Shown here: positions 44,953-56,506 of the stretch, in pieces
Position numbering within the stretch: the stretch's first letter is position 1
Layout: each line of letters begins with the position of its first letter
Source of the DNA: an uncultured Clostridia bacterium
GTDB taxonomy: Bacteria; Bacillota; Clostridia; TANB77; CAG-508
DNA length: 64,000 nucleotides
Direction: 5' to 3'
Assembly (NCBI GenBank): GCA_949482135.1
Contig: CASYFC010000002.1
Span: forward strand, 62,001 to 126,000
Translations under genes and position numbers: made by a program
The notes under the pieces: generated by a model
Database searches by the model: none
What the model was told of the DNA's origin: nothing
The model's input: the letters and a program-made list of their open reading frames with translations, nothing else

Positions 44953-45426
44953 ATGAATAAAATGAGTTCAAGAGCTGCAATTCAGTTGCACGAAATAATT
45001 TTATTATTACCTGATGAAAGAAAATCTAAAATTCCGTTAAGTATTATCAATTTACTAGAAAATAAAAGAATTGATACAGAAGAAATAAATATTAAAAGTG
45101 CTGAACATATAAATGATTCTGCAATTTTAGATGAAACAAAAAAATATTTAGCTTATATTTTTTTAAATTATTTGGCAACTGAAGATGAAAGAAAAGAATT
45201 TAATCATATTCTTACTGAAAATGAATTAAGACATCAAATATTTTTAAGAAATAAATATGATATAGCTAATATTTTTGGAGTTGAAGAAAAAGCAAAAAAT
45301 ACTTTAGAAATAGAAGAAATAAGTATAGAAACTCCAGAAGAAGAGGTAAAAACATTAATCAAATATGAAGAAAAGAAATGGTGGAACAAAATATTAGATA
45401 AAATTAAAAAAATATGCAGACTATAA
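44953..45426 (+). CDS. soluble protein of unknown function, partner of the HEFGH protein
   Basis: 157 residues, helical and acidic, with a basic C-terminal tail (KIKKICRL). Phrases: AIQLHEIILLLPDERKSKIPL and YIFLNYLATEDERKEF. No membrane segment and no recognised family. The ribosome site AAGGAG lies inside the end of the preceding gene, so the two are translationally linked; it may be a regulator or substrate of that protein. Confidence 0.55.
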   Translation: MNKMSSRAAIQLHEIILLLPDERKSKIPLSIINLLENKRIDTEEINIKSAEHINDSAILDETKKYLAYIFLNYLATEDERKEFNHILTENELRHQIFLRNKYDIANIFGVEEKAKNTLEIEEISIETPEEEVKTLIKYEEKKWWNKILDKIKKICRL

Positions 45427-45456
45427 TTAAAGAATTTTATTATATAGATATTTTTG

Positions 45457-45485
45457 TTGACAAGGTAAAAAAATTATGTTAAAAT
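45457..45485 (+). promoter_or_regulatory. promoter of the leader-transporter-peptidase operon
   Basis: TTGACA (45457-45462), 17 bases, TAAAAT (45480-45485). Confidence 0.75.
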
Positions 45486-45524
45486 AATTTACATAATAAA
45501 AAATCAAAGGAGAATTTATTTTTT

Positions 45525-45569
45525 ATGACAAACATAATTTTAAAAGGAAACAAACATCATAAAAAATAG
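45525..45569 (+). CDS. leader peptide MTNIILKGNKHHKK
   Basis: Fourteen codons with AAAGGAG 9-15 bases upstream. It ends directly before a set of competing hairpins, the layout of a ribosome-mediated attenuator. It contains two adjacent His codons (CAT CAT), which fits the operon downstream: an amino-acid transporter joined to an Xaa-His dipeptidase. Confidence 0.55.
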   Translation: MTNIILKGNKHHKK

Positions 45570-45670
45570 CTTGTGTCTTGAAATATGTAGGCACAGGCTA
45601 ATTATGATGCTTGTGCCTTTTAAGTTTTTAAGAGCCTTAAGGGTACAATGTAACCCTTAAGGCTCTTTTG
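45568..45670 (+). promoter_or_regulatory. transcription attenuator
   Basis: Segment 1 (AGCTTGTGTC, 45568-45577) can pair with segment 2 (GGCACAGGCT, 45590-45599); segment 2 can instead pair with segment 3 (GCTTGTGCC, 45609-45617), which is followed by TTTTAAGTTTTT. A second, strong terminator AGAGCCTTAAGGGT / ACCCTTAAGGCTCT (45631-45666) with T-run follows. Ribosome position on the leader peptide would decide which pairs form. Confidence 0.55.
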
Positions 45671-45779
45671 TATTATATAAAGATTGGTAATTTCTATTAT
45701 AGCGCGCAATAAATAGTAATTATTAAGTGAAAATGAAGATACAAATTTTCTTTGAAAATAATAATTTGGAGGTTTATTT

Positions 45780-46574
45780 ATGAAAAAAATAATGATTGGA
45801 ATGTTAAGTATAGTAATGTTGCTTGTAGTAGTGATGTTTTTAATGAATGGTAAAGAAAAAAATACAAATGAAAATGTATTAATTATAGGATTGGATGATA
45901 GTTTTCCACCTATGGGATTTAGAAATGAAAATAATGAAATTGTTGGATTTGATATAGATATAGCAAAAGCAGTGTGTGAGAAATTAGGAATGGAAATGCA
46001 ATTACAACAAATATCTTGGGCATCAAAAGAACAAGAATTAAGTTCAGGAAACATAGATTGCATATGGAATGGATTTGCATATACAGAAGATAGAGCAAAA
46101 ACAATGACTTTAACAGAAAATTATATAAAAGGAAAAAATATTTTTATTTTGAAAGAAGGAAATATAGCCAAATCTCAATTTGAATTACAAGAAATGAAAA
46201 TAGGTGTTCAATCAGGATCTAGTCAACAATTAGATTTAGAAAACTCAGAGTTTGGAAAAAATGTGGAAATCATACCATATAGTGATAATTTAACAGCTTT
46301 TATGGATTTGGAAACTGGCGGTGTAGATGCTATATTTTGTTCAAGTATTATAGGAAATTATTTAATTCAAAGCAAAAATAAAAATTATGAAACAATAGAT
46401 TCTGAAAATATATCAGTAAGTAATGGTAGTGTGATTGCTTTTAAACAAGGTAATACAGAATTAAGAGACAAAATACAAAATGCTTTATATGAATTAAAAG
46501 CTGATGGAACATTAAAACAAATTTCAGAAAAATGGTTTGGAGAAGATATGATAACAGTAAAGGAGAATAGATAA
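45780..46574 (+). CDS. amino-acid ABC transporter, substrate-binding protein
   Basis: 264 residues, family 3 solute-binding protein. The N-terminal helix (about 4-23) lacks a lipobox Cys, so it is anchored or cleaved. Landmarks: LIIGLDDSFPPMGFRNENNEIVGFDIDIAK, IDCIWNGFAYTEDRAKTM, KIGVQSGSSQ and VDAIFCSS. It captures an amino acid outside the membrane; the operon suggests His or a related polar amino acid. GGAGG precedes the ATG. Its stop overlaps the permease start (TAATG). Confidence 0.9.
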   Translation: MKKIMIGMLSIVMLLVVVMFLMNGKEKNTNENVLIIGLDDSFPPMGFRNENNEIVGFDIDIAKAVCEKLGMEMQLQQISWASKEQELSSGNIDCIWNGFAYTEDRAKTMTLTENYIKGKNIFILKEGNIAKSQFELQEMKIGVQSGSSQQLDLENSEFGKNVEIIPYSDNLTAFMDLETGGVDAIFCSSIIGNYLIQSKNKNYETIDSENISVSNGSVIAFKQGNTELRDKIQNALYELKADGTLKQISEKWFGEDMITVKENR

Positions 46575-47224
46575 TGGGTGTGGATAAGTGTATAAATGTA
46601 GCAAAAATTCTGTTTTCAGGAATTGGTGTAAGTTTAAAAATATTTATATTAACATTAATATTTGCTATTCCACTTGGAATAATAGTTGCTTTAGCAAGAA
46701 ATTCAAAATGTAAAATATTATCAGGTATTACAAAACTATATATCTTAATTATAAGAGGCACCCCAATAATGTTACAAATAATTTTTGTTTATTTTGCACC
46801 ATATTATTTGTTTAGGTTAACATATGACAGATTTATTGCAATAATTGTAGCTTTTGTAATTAATTATGCAGCATACTTTTCAGAAATTTTTAGAAGTGGA
46901 ATAAATAGTATATCAGTGGGACAAAAGGAAGCTGCTTTTACTTTAGGTTTTAGCAAAGTTCAAACGTTTATATTAATAATTTTACCTCAAGTTGTAAAAA
47001 TTATTTTACCATCAATATCAAATGAAATTATATCACTTTTAAAATCAACCTCTCTTGCTCAAATAATTGGTGTTACAGAAATGTTTGCTTTAGCTCAAAA
47101 ACAAGCAAGTTACAATTTTTCAGTTGTACCACTTTGTATAGCTGGTGGATATTACTTAATACTAGTATTTTTTGTATCTGTGTTATTTAATAAAGCAGAG
47201 AAGAAATTAGAATATTATAATTAG
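46574..47224 (+). CDS. amino-acid ABC transporter permease
   Basis: 216 residues of the HisM/GlnP type: about five transmembrane helices, [18 protein letters not shown] near residue 55-75 and the EAA loop [34 protein letters not shown]. It forms the channel with the ATPase encoded next. Start overlaps the preceding stop by one base; AAGGAG lies 8 bases upstream. Confidence 0.92.
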   Translation: MGVDKCINVAKILFSGIGVSLKIFILTLIFAIPLGIIVALARNSKCKILSGITKLYILIIRGTPIMLQIIFVYFAPYYLFRLTYDRFIAIIVAFVINYAAYFSEIFRSGINSISVGQKEAAFTLGFSKVQTFILIILPQVVKIILPSISNEIISLLKSTSLAQIIGVTEMFALAQKQASYNFSVVPLCIAGGYYLILVFFVSVLFNKAEKKLEYYN

Positions 47225-47241
47225 TCTGTGAGGTGAAAAAA

Positions 47242-49353
47242 ATGAATGTATTAGAAGTAAAAAATATTTCAAAAAAATATAAAAACTTAGAAGTTATAAA
47301 AGATATTTCATTAGAGGTAAAAGAAGGTGAAACTTTAGTAATACTTGGACCTTCAGGTTCGGGAAAATCTACACTGCTAAGATGTATAAGTGATTTAGAA
47401 AAAATTGATTTAGGAAGTATAAAAAAAGAAACTACAGGTGTAGTTTTTCAAGATTTTAATTTATTTCCGCATCTTTCTGTTAAGCAAAATATAACTGAAA
47501 GTTTAATATATGTGTTAAAAAAATCTAAAGAAGAAGCAGATGAAATAGCAATAGAATTATTAAAAAAAATGGGTATTGAAGATAAAGCAGATGTTTATCC
47601 TTGTAGTTTATCTGGCGGTCAAAAACAAAGAGTTTCTATTGCAAGAGCTTTAGCAACAAATCCTAAAATTATCTGTATGGATGAACCAACAAGTGCTTTA
47701 GATCCTGAGCTTGTTGGAGAAGTTTTGAAAGTAATAAAAGATTTGGCAAAAGAAAATAGAACAATGGTTATAGTAACACACGAAATAAAATTTGCAGAAG
47801 AAGTAGCAGATAGAGTAATATTTATGGATGGAGGAATAATTATTGAAGAAGGAACTCCAGAAGAAGTTATAAAGAATCCGAAAAATAAAAGAACTAGAGA
47901 ATTTTTAAAAAGATATATAAGCATAAAGGAGGATAAAATGGAAAAGTTAGATATTAATAAAGTTGAGCCTAAAGATGTTATAAAATTCTTTGAAGAAATA
48001 AGTAAAATTCCAAGAAAATCTGGAAATGAAGAAGGAATAAAAAATTATTTAGTAGAATTTGCTAAAAAAAGAAATCTACAAGTATATGAAGATGAAAATT
48101 TTAATGTAATAATAAAAAAGAATGCTTCAAAAGGAAAAGAAAATAATGAACCAATAGCACTACAGGCGCATACAGATATGGTATGTGAAAAAAGAGCTGA
48201 TATAAAACATGATTTTGAAAAAAATCCAATTATTTTATATAAAGATGAAGATTATATAAGAGCAAATGGAACTACTTTGGGGGCAGATAATGGAATTGGT
48301 GTTGCACAGATATTAGCAATTCTAGATTCAAAAGACTTGAAAATTCCTAAAATAGAAGCTATATTTACAGTTCAAGAGGAAACAACAATGATTGGTGCCA
48401 AAGAAATAGATTTAAGTAATTTAGAAAGTAAGAAAATAATATCCTTAGATGGAGGAAAAGAAGGAAAAATATTAGTAGGTTCTGCAAATTGTTTAGAATG
48501 GAAATCTAAAGTAGAGAAGAAATATATTGAGCCACCTAAAAATCTTGTAGAATATGAGCTTAAATATAGTAATTTTAAAGGGGGACATTCAGGTGGAAAT
48601 ATAGGAGATATAAGAAGAGGAAATCCTATAAAATTAGGAATTAGTATATTAAAAGAATTAAAAGATGTTTATATAAAAGAAATTTTTGGTGGAAGCCAAG
48701 TAAATGTTATACCAAGAAATTTTGTTGTTAAATTTTTGGCCAAACCAGAAAAAATAAGAAAAGTAAAAGCATTAATAAAAGAGCAAAAAGAGTTTTATGA
48801 AAATGTAGTAATTGAAGTAAATGAAACATCTAGTGAAGGTAAATGCTTATCAAAAGAAGTAACAGATCGAATTATAGACTTTATTTATAATTATGAAAAT
48901 GGAGCTTTAGAATATATAAACAACAATGTTATTTTATCTTGTAATATGGCAGCAATAAATGAAGATGAAAAATATGTAAGTATAGAATATTCAACAAGAG
49001 CTAATGATTTAAATTTAAGAGATAAGTATTTAGAAAGATTAGAAAAATTGGTTAATAAAAACAAATTAGAGGTATACTGGAAACAAGAGTTAAAAGGTGT
49101 AAATCAAGATGTAAATAATATTTTGATTCAAAGATGTAGTGAAGTATACAAAAAAATGTACAAAAAGAACTTAGAAAAAATGATAACACAAGGAGTGGTT
49201 GAAGGAGGATTTTTTGCAGATAAAATTGAAAACTTAGAATATGTTTGCATAGGACCAAATACAGAAGACGTACATAGTCCAAATGAAAGGATATCTATAA
49301 ACTCACTTCAAAATACTTATTTATATTTGAAAGAAATATTATCAGAAGCATAG
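47242..49353 (+). CDS. in-frame fusion of amino-acid ABC ATPase and Xaa-His dipeptidase (PepD-like)
   Basis: 703 residues from ATG 47242 (GAGGTG 7 bases upstream). Residues 1-230 are a GlnQ/HisP-type ATPase: [44 protein letters not shown]. Then, with no stop, residue 233 on is an M20-type aminoacyl-histidine dipeptidase: [62 protein letters not shown], and a late EGGFF. An AAGGAGG site and ATG (47938) lie exactly at the joint, so free PepD may be made as well as the fusion. Import and peptide cleavage would act together in histidine supply. Confidence 0.85.
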   Translation: MNVLEVKNISKKYKNLEVIKDISLEVKEGETLVILGPSGSGKSTLLRCISDLEKIDLGSIKKETTGVVFQDFNLFPHLSVKQNITESLIYVLKKSKEEADEIAIELLKKMGIEDKADVYPCSLSGGQKQRVSIARALATNPKIICMDEPTSALDPELVGEVLKVIKDLAKENRTMVIVTHEIKFAEEVADRVIFMDGGIIIEEGTPEEVIKNPKNKRTREFLKRYISIKEDKMEKLDINKVEPKDVIKFFEEISKIPRKSGNEEGIKNYLVEFAKKRNLQVYEDENFNVIIKKNASKGKENNEPIALQAHTDMVCEKRADIKHDFEKNPIILYKDEDYIRANGTTLGADNGIGVAQILAILDSKDLKIPKIEAIFTVQEETTMIGAKEIDLSNLESKKIISLDGGKEGKILVGSANCLEWKSKVEKKYIEPPKNLVEYELKYSNFKGGHSGGNIGDIRRGNPIKLGISILKELKDVYIKEIFGGSQVNVIPRNFVVKFLAKPEKIRKVKALIKEQKEFYENVVIEVNETSSEGKCLSKEVTDRIIDFIYNYENGALEYINNNVILSCNMAAINEDEKYVSIEYSTRANDLNLRDKYLERLEKLVNKNKLEVYWKQELKGVNQDVNNILIQRCSEVYKKMYKKNLEKMITQGVVEGGFFADKIENLEYVCIGPNTEDVHSPNERISINSLQNTYLYLKEILSEA

Positions 49354-49438
49354 TTAAAATTATATATAATTATTTACAATAATAGGTTTTTGATATATAA
49401 TAAATAAGTCAAAAATTAATAAAAAGGGGCTAGTTAAA

Positions 49439-50938
49439 ATGAATGAAAATAATGAAGAAATAATTCAAACTGAAGAAGATATTAACAAACTAATGCAAGT
49501 AAGAATTGATAAATTAAAAGAATTACAACAAGCAGGAAAAGATCCATTTGAAATTACAAAGTATGATAGAACAGAGTTTTCTGGAGATATAAAAAACAAT
49601 TATGAACAATATGAAGGAAAAGATGTTTCTGTTGCAGGAAGAATAATGGCAAAAAGAATAATGGGAAAAGCATCTTTTTGTACAATACAAGATTCACAAG
49701 GAAAAATTCAAAGTTATGTAAGTATAAATGATTTAGGAGAAGAAAGTTACAAAGCATTTAAAACTTTTGATATAGGAGATATTATTGGTTTAAAAGGTTT
49801 TGTATTCAAAACAAGAACAGAAGAAATTTCTATTCATGCAAAAGAAGTTGTTCTTTTAACAAAATCAATCAGAGATTTACCAGAAAAATTTCATGGTTTA
49901 AAAGATATAGATTTACGTTATAGACAAAGATATGTGGATTTAATAGTAAATCCAGAAGTTAAAGAAACTTTCCTTTTAAGAAGTAGAATTTTAAAAGAAA
50001 TAAAAAATTGCTTTGATAAAGCAGGATATTTAGAAGTTGATACACCAATATTAAATACAATAGCTGGTGGAGCAACAGCAAGACCATTTATTACACATCA
50101 TAATACATTAGATATGGACATGTATTTGAGAATTGCTAACGAATTATATTTAAAAAGATTAATAGTTGGTGGTTTTGATAGAGTATATGAAATGGGAAGA
50201 ATGTTTAGAAATGAAGGAATGGATATAAAACATAATCCTGAATTTACAAATGTAGAATTTTATGCAGCATATCAAGATTATAATGATATGATGGATTTTT
50301 CTGAAGATTTAATTAGAACTGTTGCCAAAAATGTTTTAGGAACAGCTAAAATTAATTATCAAGGAACAGACTTGGATTTAGAATCTCCTTGGAGAAGAGT
50401 AACAATGATAGACGCAATAAAAGAAGTTACAGGAGTTGATTTCAACACAATAAACACAGATGAAGAAGCAATTGCTATTGCAAAAGAAAAGGGTGTTGAA
50501 ATGGAAGAGGCAAAACAAACTAGAGGATATATTATAAACCAATTCTTTGAAGATTTTGTTGAAGAAACTCTAATACAGCCAACATTTATATGTGATTATC
50601 CTGTTGAAGTATCGCCTTTAACAAAAAGAAAACCATCTGATAAGAGATTAGTTGAAAGATTTGAATTATTTATAGATGGTCGTGAATATGGAAATGCATA
50701 CTCAGAATTAAATGATCCAATAGATCAAAGACAAAGATTTGTTGATCAATTAAAACAAAGAGATGCAGGAGATGATGAAGCCAACATGATGGATGAAGAT
50801 TTTTGTATGGCCATTGAATATGGTATGCCTCCAACAGGTGGTATGGGAATTGGAATTGACAGATTAGTTATGTTACTTACAAATTCAGCATCAATTAGAG
50901 ATGTAATATTATTCCCAACAATGAAACCTATACAATAG
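49439..50938 (+). CDS. lysS: lysyl-tRNA synthetase, class II
   Basis: 499 residues, the standard length. N-terminal OB-fold ([21 protein letters not shown]), then class II core: [14 protein letters not shown], motif 1 ending GGATARPF, motif 2 [22 protein letters not shown], and motif 3 [19 protein letters not shown]. Charges tRNA-Lys in the cytoplasm. AAAGGGGCTAG precedes the ATG. It heads a run of co-oriented genes through groEL. Confidence 0.96.
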   Translation: MNENNEEIIQTEEDINKLMQVRIDKLKELQQAGKDPFEITKYDRTEFSGDIKNNYEQYEGKDVSVAGRIMAKRIMGKASFCTIQDSQGKIQSYVSINDLGEESYKAFKTFDIGDIIGLKGFVFKTRTEEISIHAKEVVLLTKSIRDLPEKFHGLKDIDLRYRQRYVDLIVNPEVKETFLLRSRILKEIKNCFDKAGYLEVDTPILNTIAGGATARPFITHHNTLDMDMYLRIANELYLKRLIVGGFDRVYEMGRMFRNEGMDIKHNPEFTNVEFYAAYQDYNDMMDFSEDLIRTVAKNVLGTAKINYQGTDLDLESPWRRVTMIDAIKEVTGVDFNTINTDEEAIAIAKEKGVEMEEAKQTRGYIINQFFEDFVEETLIQPTFICDYPVEVSPLTKRKPSDKRLVERFELFIDGREYGNAYSELNDPIDQRQRFVDQLKQRDAGDDEANMMDEDFCMAIEYGMPPTGGMGIGIDRLVMLLTNSASIRDVILFPTMKPIQ

Positions 50939-50959
50939 AAAAATAGAAAGAGTTAAAAG

Positions 50960-51940
50960 ATGATAGATAAAGAATCAAAATATAATTATAACGAAAATGA
51001 AGACTATAATTATAGTAATACACATCAAAATATTAATGGTAAATTCGAATTTCAGTTTGGCGCTATTTGGACTGCATTTATGTTTATTTTTACAATTATA
51101 ATAATTTTTTCTTCAATTGAAAGTTTTAATTTAATGGCAATTCCATTTTTGGGAATGTTTTGGTATATTGGTATATACTTGTTAAAAAGTGGATTAAGAA
51201 AAATGAAAGCAGATGCAGTAACAGAAGATTTCGGAGAGGAATGTTTTGGTAGAATTTGTGAATTGTCTTCTACTGGAAGTACAAATGGAAATACATTTTA
51301 CAGAGCAACAATAATTGCCTATTTACCTAAAGAGGGAATTGTTAAAACTTTTCAAGAAGATATAGGATATAATTATTATGAATTTCCAGAAGGTTCATAT
51401 TTAAGATTAAAATATTTTCAAGATGATGTTAATATTAAAGAAATAATAAATGAAAATATTATTCCAGAAAAAGTAAGGAATAGACTAGTTATGCTAGAAG
51501 AGCAAAAAGTTGAAAAAATATATAGCAATTCTAATTTTAATACTCAAGTATATAATTCAGATATGTTACATGCTTCAAAAATAATATCAGGTATTTTTCT
51601 AAATATATTTGGAATTATTTGGTTAAGTATCACTGCATTTATGACATATGCATTTTATGGAACACAAGGAAACATTGTGGTAAATGGAGAATTGGTTACA
51701 ACAGAAGAATTTTCATCAATGTTATTTCCTAAAATATTTTTTGGAATATTTTGGATAATAGGAATTAGCACAATGCTTGGAGGGATTATTTTATGTTTCA
51801 AAAAAGAAAAAAACATTGATAAAGAAAGCAACAATTTAAAAGAGTATGAAGATTATGAGGAAAATGAATATAATAACTATAAGAATATAAATATAGCAAA
51901 TGATAATGATGACAACTTTGATCCAATTCAAAGACGTTAA
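50960..51940 (+). CDS. membrane protein of unknown function
   Basis: 326 residues. Two helix pairs (about 30-76 and 208-285) flank a central soluble domain (FGRICELSSTGSTNGNTFYRATIIAYL ... PEGSYLRLKYFQDDVNIKEII) that looks like a small beta domain. Both tails are rich in Asn, Asp, Glu and Tyr and low in complexity. No family recognised. It follows lysS by 21 bases; the ribosome site is weak (AAAGAG). Confidence 0.55.
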   Translation: MIDKESKYNYNENEDYNYSNTHQNINGKFEFQFGAIWTAFMFIFTIIIIFSSIESFNLMAIPFLGMFWYIGIYLLKSGLRKMKADAVTEDFGEECFGRICELSSTGSTNGNTFYRATIIAYLPKEGIVKTFQEDIGYNYYEFPEGSYLRLKYFQDDVNIKEIINENIIPEKVRNRLVMLEEQKVEKIYSNSNFNTQVYNSDMLHASKIISGIFLNIFGIIWLSITAFMTYAFYGTQGNIVVNGELVTTEEFSSMLFPKIFFGIFWIIGISTMLGGIILCFKKEKNIDKESNNLKEYEDYEENEYNNYKNINIANDNDDNFDPIQRR

Positions 51941-51958
51941 TTATAAAGGAGAAGATAT

Positions 51959-52705
51959 ATGTTTTTTAATTATGGTGGTGGAGTAAATAGAAATGTGATT
52001 TATGGTTTACTAATTATTTTAGCAGTAATGTCCTTAGCAAGTATGGGGGTTGGAGGTTGGATAAACCTACTTCTAACTCTACCAGCTGTTATAATGGCAA
52101 TAACATTTCATGAATATGCACATGCTTATGCAGCAGATAAACTTGGAGATACAACTCCAAGAGCACAAGGAAGATTAACATTAAATCCAACAAGTCATTT
52201 GGACTTTTTTGGATTTATTCTTATGATGTTTACACATATAGGATGGGGAAAACCTGTTCAAATTAATCCTAATAATTTTAATAGTAATAAATCAAGAGGA
52301 TTTTGTGAAACAATGGTTTCTTTGGCTGGACCATTAATGAATTTTATATTAGCAATAATAGCAACAGTTGCATTTTATGCACTAAATATTTTTGCGATAG
52401 GATTTTTGCGTACAAATATAGGTTATATTATAGAAATGTTTTTACAAGTAATAATTATGGTAAACATTGGACTTGGTACATTTAATCTAATACCATTACC
52501 ACCACTAGATGGAGAAAAAATATTTAGACATTTATTACCATATAGAGTTCAAGAATGGCTAACAACTAATTATGCGACATTATATTATGTATTTATGATA
52601 TTGTGGATATTTGGAATATTAGAAATAATAGTCTCACCAGTAATTAGTGTAATATCAAATATATTATTTAAAGGTGTTGGGGTAGTTTTTTCATTATTTA
52701 TATAG
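51959..52705 (+). CDS. site-2 protease (M50) family metallopeptidase
   Basis: 248 residues with about six helices. Zinc motif [17 protein letters not shown] (HExxH type) on an early helix and the second metal motif [13 protein letters not shown], with [11 protein letters not shown] between them. Such YwhC-type proteases cut substrates inside the membrane. AAAGGAGAAGATAT precedes the ATG. A small hairpin separates it from tsaD. Confidence 0.92.
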   Translation: MFFNYGGGVNRNVIYGLLIILAVMSLASMGVGGWINLLLTLPAVIMAITFHEYAHAYAADKLGDTTPRAQGRLTLNPTSHLDFFGFILMMFTHIGWGKPVQINPNNFNSNKSRGFCETMVSLAGPLMNFILAIIATVAFYALNIFAIGFLRTNIGYIIEMFLQVIIMVNIGLGTFNLIPLPPLDGEKIFRHLLPYRVQEWLTTNYATLYYVFMILWIFGILEIIVSPVISVISNILFKGVGVVFSLFI

Positions 52706-52708
52706 AAA

Positions 52709-52723
52709 AAGTGCTCCGCACTT
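52709..52723 (+). repeat. small hairpin before tsaD
   Basis: AAGTGC-TCC-GCACTT, followed 6 bases later by a short T-run; a weak attenuator or terminator. Confidence 0.45.
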
Positions 52724-52748
52724 CTTGTCGTTTTTAGAGGAGGTTATA

Positions 52749-53744
52749 GTGAAAGATATATTAATAATGGGAATAGAATCAAGTTGTGATGAAACTTCTG
52801 TGTCAATTGTAAAAAATGGTAGAGAAGTTTTATCAAATTGTATAAATTCTCAAATAAAAATACATGAGGAATATGGTGGAGTTGTTCCAGAGATAGCTTC
52901 AAGATGTCATACAGAAGTTATTAATGGAATAATGAAAGAAGCATTAAAAGAAGCAAAGGTTACTCTAGATGATATAGATGCGATTGCTGTAACTCAAGGA
53001 CCAGGATTGGTTGGAGCTTTACTTGTGGGTGTTTCTTATGCTAAAGGTTTAAGCTATGTTACAAATAAACCATTAATTGCAGTAAATCATATAGAAGGTC
53101 ATATTGCAGGGAATTATTTGACACATAAAGATTTAGAGCCACCATTTATATGTTTGGTTGTTTCTGGTGGACATACTCATTTAGTAAATGTAAAATCATA
53201 TAATGAATTTGAAATTTTAGGGAAAACTAGAGATGATGCAATAGGTGAGGCGTTTGATAAAGTTGCAAGAGTAGTTGGACTTGGATATCCAGGAGGACCT
53301 AAAGTAGATAATTTAGCAAAAGAAGGAAATCCAAATATTAAATTACCAGTAACACATTTTGATAATTTAGATTTTAGTTTTAGTGGAATAAAAACAGCTG
53401 TAATCAATTTAAATCATAAAGATCCGGATATTAATAAAGCAGATTTATGTGCGAGTTTTCAAGTTGCTGTTACCAGCATGCTTGAGGTAAATGTTAGAAA
53501 AGCGATAAACCAATTTAACTCAGATAAAATTGCTATAGCAGGTGGAGTATCAAGGAATTCATTTATTAGAAAATCCTTCGATGATTTAGCAAATGAATTA
53601 AATATAAAAGTATATTATCCAGAACCTATACTTTGTACAGATAATGCGGCAATGATTGCAGCAGCAGGATTTTATAATTACATAAATGGAGAAAGAGCAG
53701 AACTAAATTTAAATGCAATACCAAATTTAAAAATAGGTGAATAA
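52749..53744 (+). CDS. tsaD: tRNA N6-threonylcarbamoyladenosine transferase TsaD
   Basis: 331 residues from GTG 52749, which has AGAGGAGG 7 bases upstream. ASKHA fold: [21 protein letters not shown], the metal-binding [46 protein letters not shown] and [10 protein letters not shown]. It completes t6A37 in tRNAs that read ANN codons, with TsaB, TsaC and TsaE encoded elsewhere. Very well conserved. Confidence 0.96.
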   Translation: MKDILIMGIESSCDETSVSIVKNGREVLSNCINSQIKIHEEYGGVVPEIASRCHTEVINGIMKEALKEAKVTLDDIDAIAVTQGPGLVGALLVGVSYAKGLSYVTNKPLIAVNHIEGHIAGNYLTHKDLEPPFICLVVSGGHTHLVNVKSYNEFEILGKTRDDAIGEAFDKVARVVGLGYPGGPKVDNLAKEGNPNIKLPVTHFDNLDFSFSGIKTAVINLNHKDPDINKADLCASFQVAVTSMLEVNVRKAINQFNSDKIAIAGGVSRNSFIRKSFDDLANELNIKVYYPEPILCTDNAAMIAAAGFYNYINGERAELNLNAIPNLKIGE

Positions 53745-53755
53745 AAGGAGTAATA

Positions 53756-53815
53756 ATGAGCTCTATTATATCATTATTACAATCAGGAATATTTTTTCAA
53801 ATAAGAAAAATGTAG
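53756..53815 (+). CDS. possible 19-residue small protein
   Basis: ATG 53756 with AAAGGAG 5-11 bases upstream reads MSSIISLLQSGIFFQIRKM and stops just before the ribosome site of the next gene. The ribosome site and tight packing between two genes argue that it is translated, perhaps to couple the two genes; the peptide is amphipathic. No family. Confidence 0.35.
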   Translation: MSSIISLLQSGIFFQIRKM

Positions 53816-53827
53816 AAGGAGAATAAA

Positions 53828-54535
53828 ATGTCCATATATGTAATAGGTGACTTGCATTTATCTTTTTCAGCTGAAAAACCAATGGATATATTCGGTATTA
53901 ATTGGGAAAATCATGCAGAAAAAATAAAAAATAATTGGATAAATAAAATAAATGAAGAAGATACTGTAATACTTTCAGGGGATTTTTCATGGGCTACATA
54001 TTTAGAAGAAACATATAAAGATTTTGAGTTTTTAAATAGTTTGCCAGGAAAAAAAATATTACTAAAAGGGAATCATGATTATTGGTGGACAACAGTAACT
54101 CGCATGAGAAAGTTTCTTAAAGAAAATGGATTTGAAAATATTGATTTTTTATTCAATAATTCATATCTTATTGAAAATAAAATTATAACTGGTACAAGAG
54201 GCTGGATAAATTCTTGGAAATCAGAAGAAAATTATAAGATATTAAAAAGAGAAAATGATAGATTGAAACTTTCTATAGAAGATGGAATAAAAAAATTTGG
54301 TACAGAATATGAAATAATTTGTTTTATACATTATCCACCTTTTTATAAAGAAATTGATATACCAGAAGAAATTAATTTTATAAAGACTTTAAATAAATAT
54401 AACATAAAAAAATGTTATTATGCCCATTTACATGGAGAATCACATAAAGATGCAATAGAAGGAAATGTAAATGGAGTAAAATATAAACTAGTTAGTTCAG
54501 ATTATTTAAATTTTAAACTATTAGATATAAACTGA
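53828..54535 (+). CDS. metallophosphoesterase
   Basis: 235 residues. Calcineurin-like motifs: IGDLHLSF (D-x-H), DTVILSGDFSWA (GD), LLKGNHDYWW (GNHD), CFIHYPP and YYAHLHGESH. The WENHAEKIKNNW and WSW-type phrases match a Firmicute group of small phosphoesterases near lepA. Substrate unknown. Ends in TGA. GAAGGAGAATAAA precedes the ATG. Confidence 0.9.
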   Translation: MSIYVIGDLHLSFSAEKPMDIFGINWENHAEKIKNNWINKINEEDTVILSGDFSWATYLEETYKDFEFLNSLPGKKILLKGNHDYWWTTVTRMRKFLKENGFENIDFLFNNSYLIENKIITGTRGWINSWKSEENYKILKRENDRLKLSIEDGIKKFGTEYEIICFIHYPPFYKEIDIPEEINFIKTLNKYNIKKCYYAHLHGESHKDAIEGNVNGVKYKLVSSDYLNFKLLDIN

Positions 54536-54602
54536 GGAAAGTAATGTTATAAAAAATAAAGATAATAAATATTGTAATAGTTTAAGAAAATGAGGAGAGA
54601 AT

Positions 54603-56420
54603 ATGCAGAATAAACAAAAACACATTAGAAATTTTAGTATAATTGCACATATTGATCATGGAAAATCTACTTTAGCTGATAGAATAATTGAAATGACAGG
54701 TGTTTTATCTGAAAGAGAGATGGAATCTCAAGTTTTGGATAATATGGATATAGAAAAAGAAAGAGGAATTACAATAAAATCTCAAGCTGTAAAAATGAAT
54801 TATACAGCTAAAGATGGAGAAGTATATGAATTTAATTTAATTGATACTCCTGGACATGTTGATTTTAATTATGAAGTTTCTAGAAGTTTGGCGGCTTGTG
54901 AAGGAGCAATACTTGTAGTAGATAGTACACAGGGAGTTGAAGCCCAAACTTTAGCAAATGTATATTTAGCATTAGATGATAATTTAGAAATTTTACCAGT
55001 TATAAATAAAGTAGATTTACCAAATGCAAGAGCTGATGAAGTAAAGCATGAGATAGAAGATATAATTGGAATTCCAGCTATGGATGCTCCTTGTATATCT
55101 GCTAAAACAGGATTGAATGTTGATGAAGTTTTAGAAAGAATTGTTACAGATATTCCTGCTCCAAATGGAGATATAGATAGTCAGCTTCAAGCATTAATAT
55201 TTGATTCTTATTATGATAATTATAAAGGTGCTTTAAGTTATGTGAGAATAAAAAATGGCAGTGTAAAAGCGAATGATGAAATATTATTTATGGCTACTGG
55301 AAAAGTGTTCACAGTTGCAGAAGTTGGATACTTTGGCGCAGGTTCTTATATTCCTACTGATAAATTAGAAGCAGGAGAAGTTGGATACATTGCAGCAAGT
55401 GTAAAAACAGTATCAGATTTAAATGTTGGTGATACAATAACATTAAGAAATAATCCGGCTAAAGAACCCTTACCTGGATATAAAAAAGCTAATTCAATGG
55501 TTTACTGTGGTATATATCCAATGGATGGCAGTGAATATGAACCACTAAAAGATGCTTTAGAAAAATTAAAATTAAATGATGCAGCACTAAATTATGAACC
55601 AGAAACTTCTGCTGCCTTGGGATTCGGATTTAGATGTGGCTTTTTAGGATTATTACATTTAGAGATAGTAATTGAAAGATTAGAAAGAGAATTTGACATT
55701 GGTTTAATTACAACATCACCATCAGTTATTTATCAAATACATAAAACATCAGGAGAGCAAATTGAACTATATAATCCTACTGAATTGCCACCTACAACAG
55801 AAATAAGTTATATGGAAGAACCTATAATGGATGTTGAAATAATGATTCCAAAAGAATTTGTAGGAAATGTTATGAAAGTGTGTCAAGAACGTAGAGGAAC
55901 ATATATAGATATGAAATATCTTGACGAATCTAGAGTAACTTTAAAATATGATATGCCATTAAATGAAATAATATATGATTTTTTTGATACAATAAAATCA
56001 AAAACTAAAGGATATGCTTCAGTAGATTATGAGTTTAAAGAATATAGAAGAGCAGATCTTGTAAAATTAGACTTACACATAAATAATGAGGCAGTAGATG
56101 CGCTTTCTTTTATTGTTCATAAGGAATCTGCTTATGAAAGAGGAAGAAAAATGGCAGAAAAATTAAAAAAAGTTATACCAAGACAATTATTTGAAATACC
56201 AATTCAAGCAGTAGTGGCAGGAAAAATAATAGCAAGAGAAACATTATCAGCCATGAGAAAAGATGTTTTGGCAAAATGCTATGGTGGAGATATAACAAGA
56301 AAGAAAAAATTATTAGAGAAACAGAAAAAAGGTAAAAAGAAAATGCGTCAAATAGGAAATGTAGAAGTACCGCAAGAGGCATTTTTGGCAGTGTTAAAAC
56401 TAGACGATGATGATGCTTAG
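54603..56420 (+). CDS. lepA: elongation factor 4 (LepA)
   Basis: 605 residues. GTPase domain with [22 protein letters not shown] and NKVDLPNA; switch [12 protein letters not shown]; domains II-V and the LepA-specific C-terminal domain ([23 protein letters not shown] ... [23 protein letters not shown]). It back-translocates or remodels stalled ribosomes, which is of interest beside evidence for recoding. GAGGAGAGAAT precedes the ATG. Confidence 0.97.
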   Translation: MQNKQKHIRNFSIIAHIDHGKSTLADRIIEMTGVLSEREMESQVLDNMDIEKERGITIKSQAVKMNYTAKDGEVYEFNLIDTPGHVDFNYEVSRSLAACEGAILVVDSTQGVEAQTLANVYLALDDNLEILPVINKVDLPNARADEVKHEIEDIIGIPAMDAPCISAKTGLNVDEVLERIVTDIPAPNGDIDSQLQALIFDSYYDNYKGALSYVRIKNGSVKANDEILFMATGKVFTVAEVGYFGAGSYIPTDKLEAGEVGYIAASVKTVSDLNVGDTITLRNNPAKEPLPGYKKANSMVYCGIYPMDGSEYEPLKDALEKLKLNDAALNYEPETSAALGFGFRCGFLGLLHLEIVIERLEREFDIGLITTSPSVIYQIHKTSGEQIELYNPTELPPTTEISYMEEPIMDVEIMIPKEFVGNVMKVCQERRGTYIDMKYLDESRVTLKYDMPLNEIIYDFFDTIKSKTKGYASVDYEFKEYRRADLVKLDLHINNEAVDALSFIVHKESAYERGRKMAEKLKKVIPRQLFEIPIQAVVAGKIIARETLSAMRKDVLAKCYGGDITRKKKLLEKQKKGKKKMRQIGNVEVPQEAFLAVLKLDDDDA

Positions 56421-56506
56421 TTGGTTAAGTTTTAGTTTTTATAGGTAAGTAGCTCGATATTTATAAAATAAATATCGAACTTCATATAAAAAGAAAGGAA
56501 ATAAAA

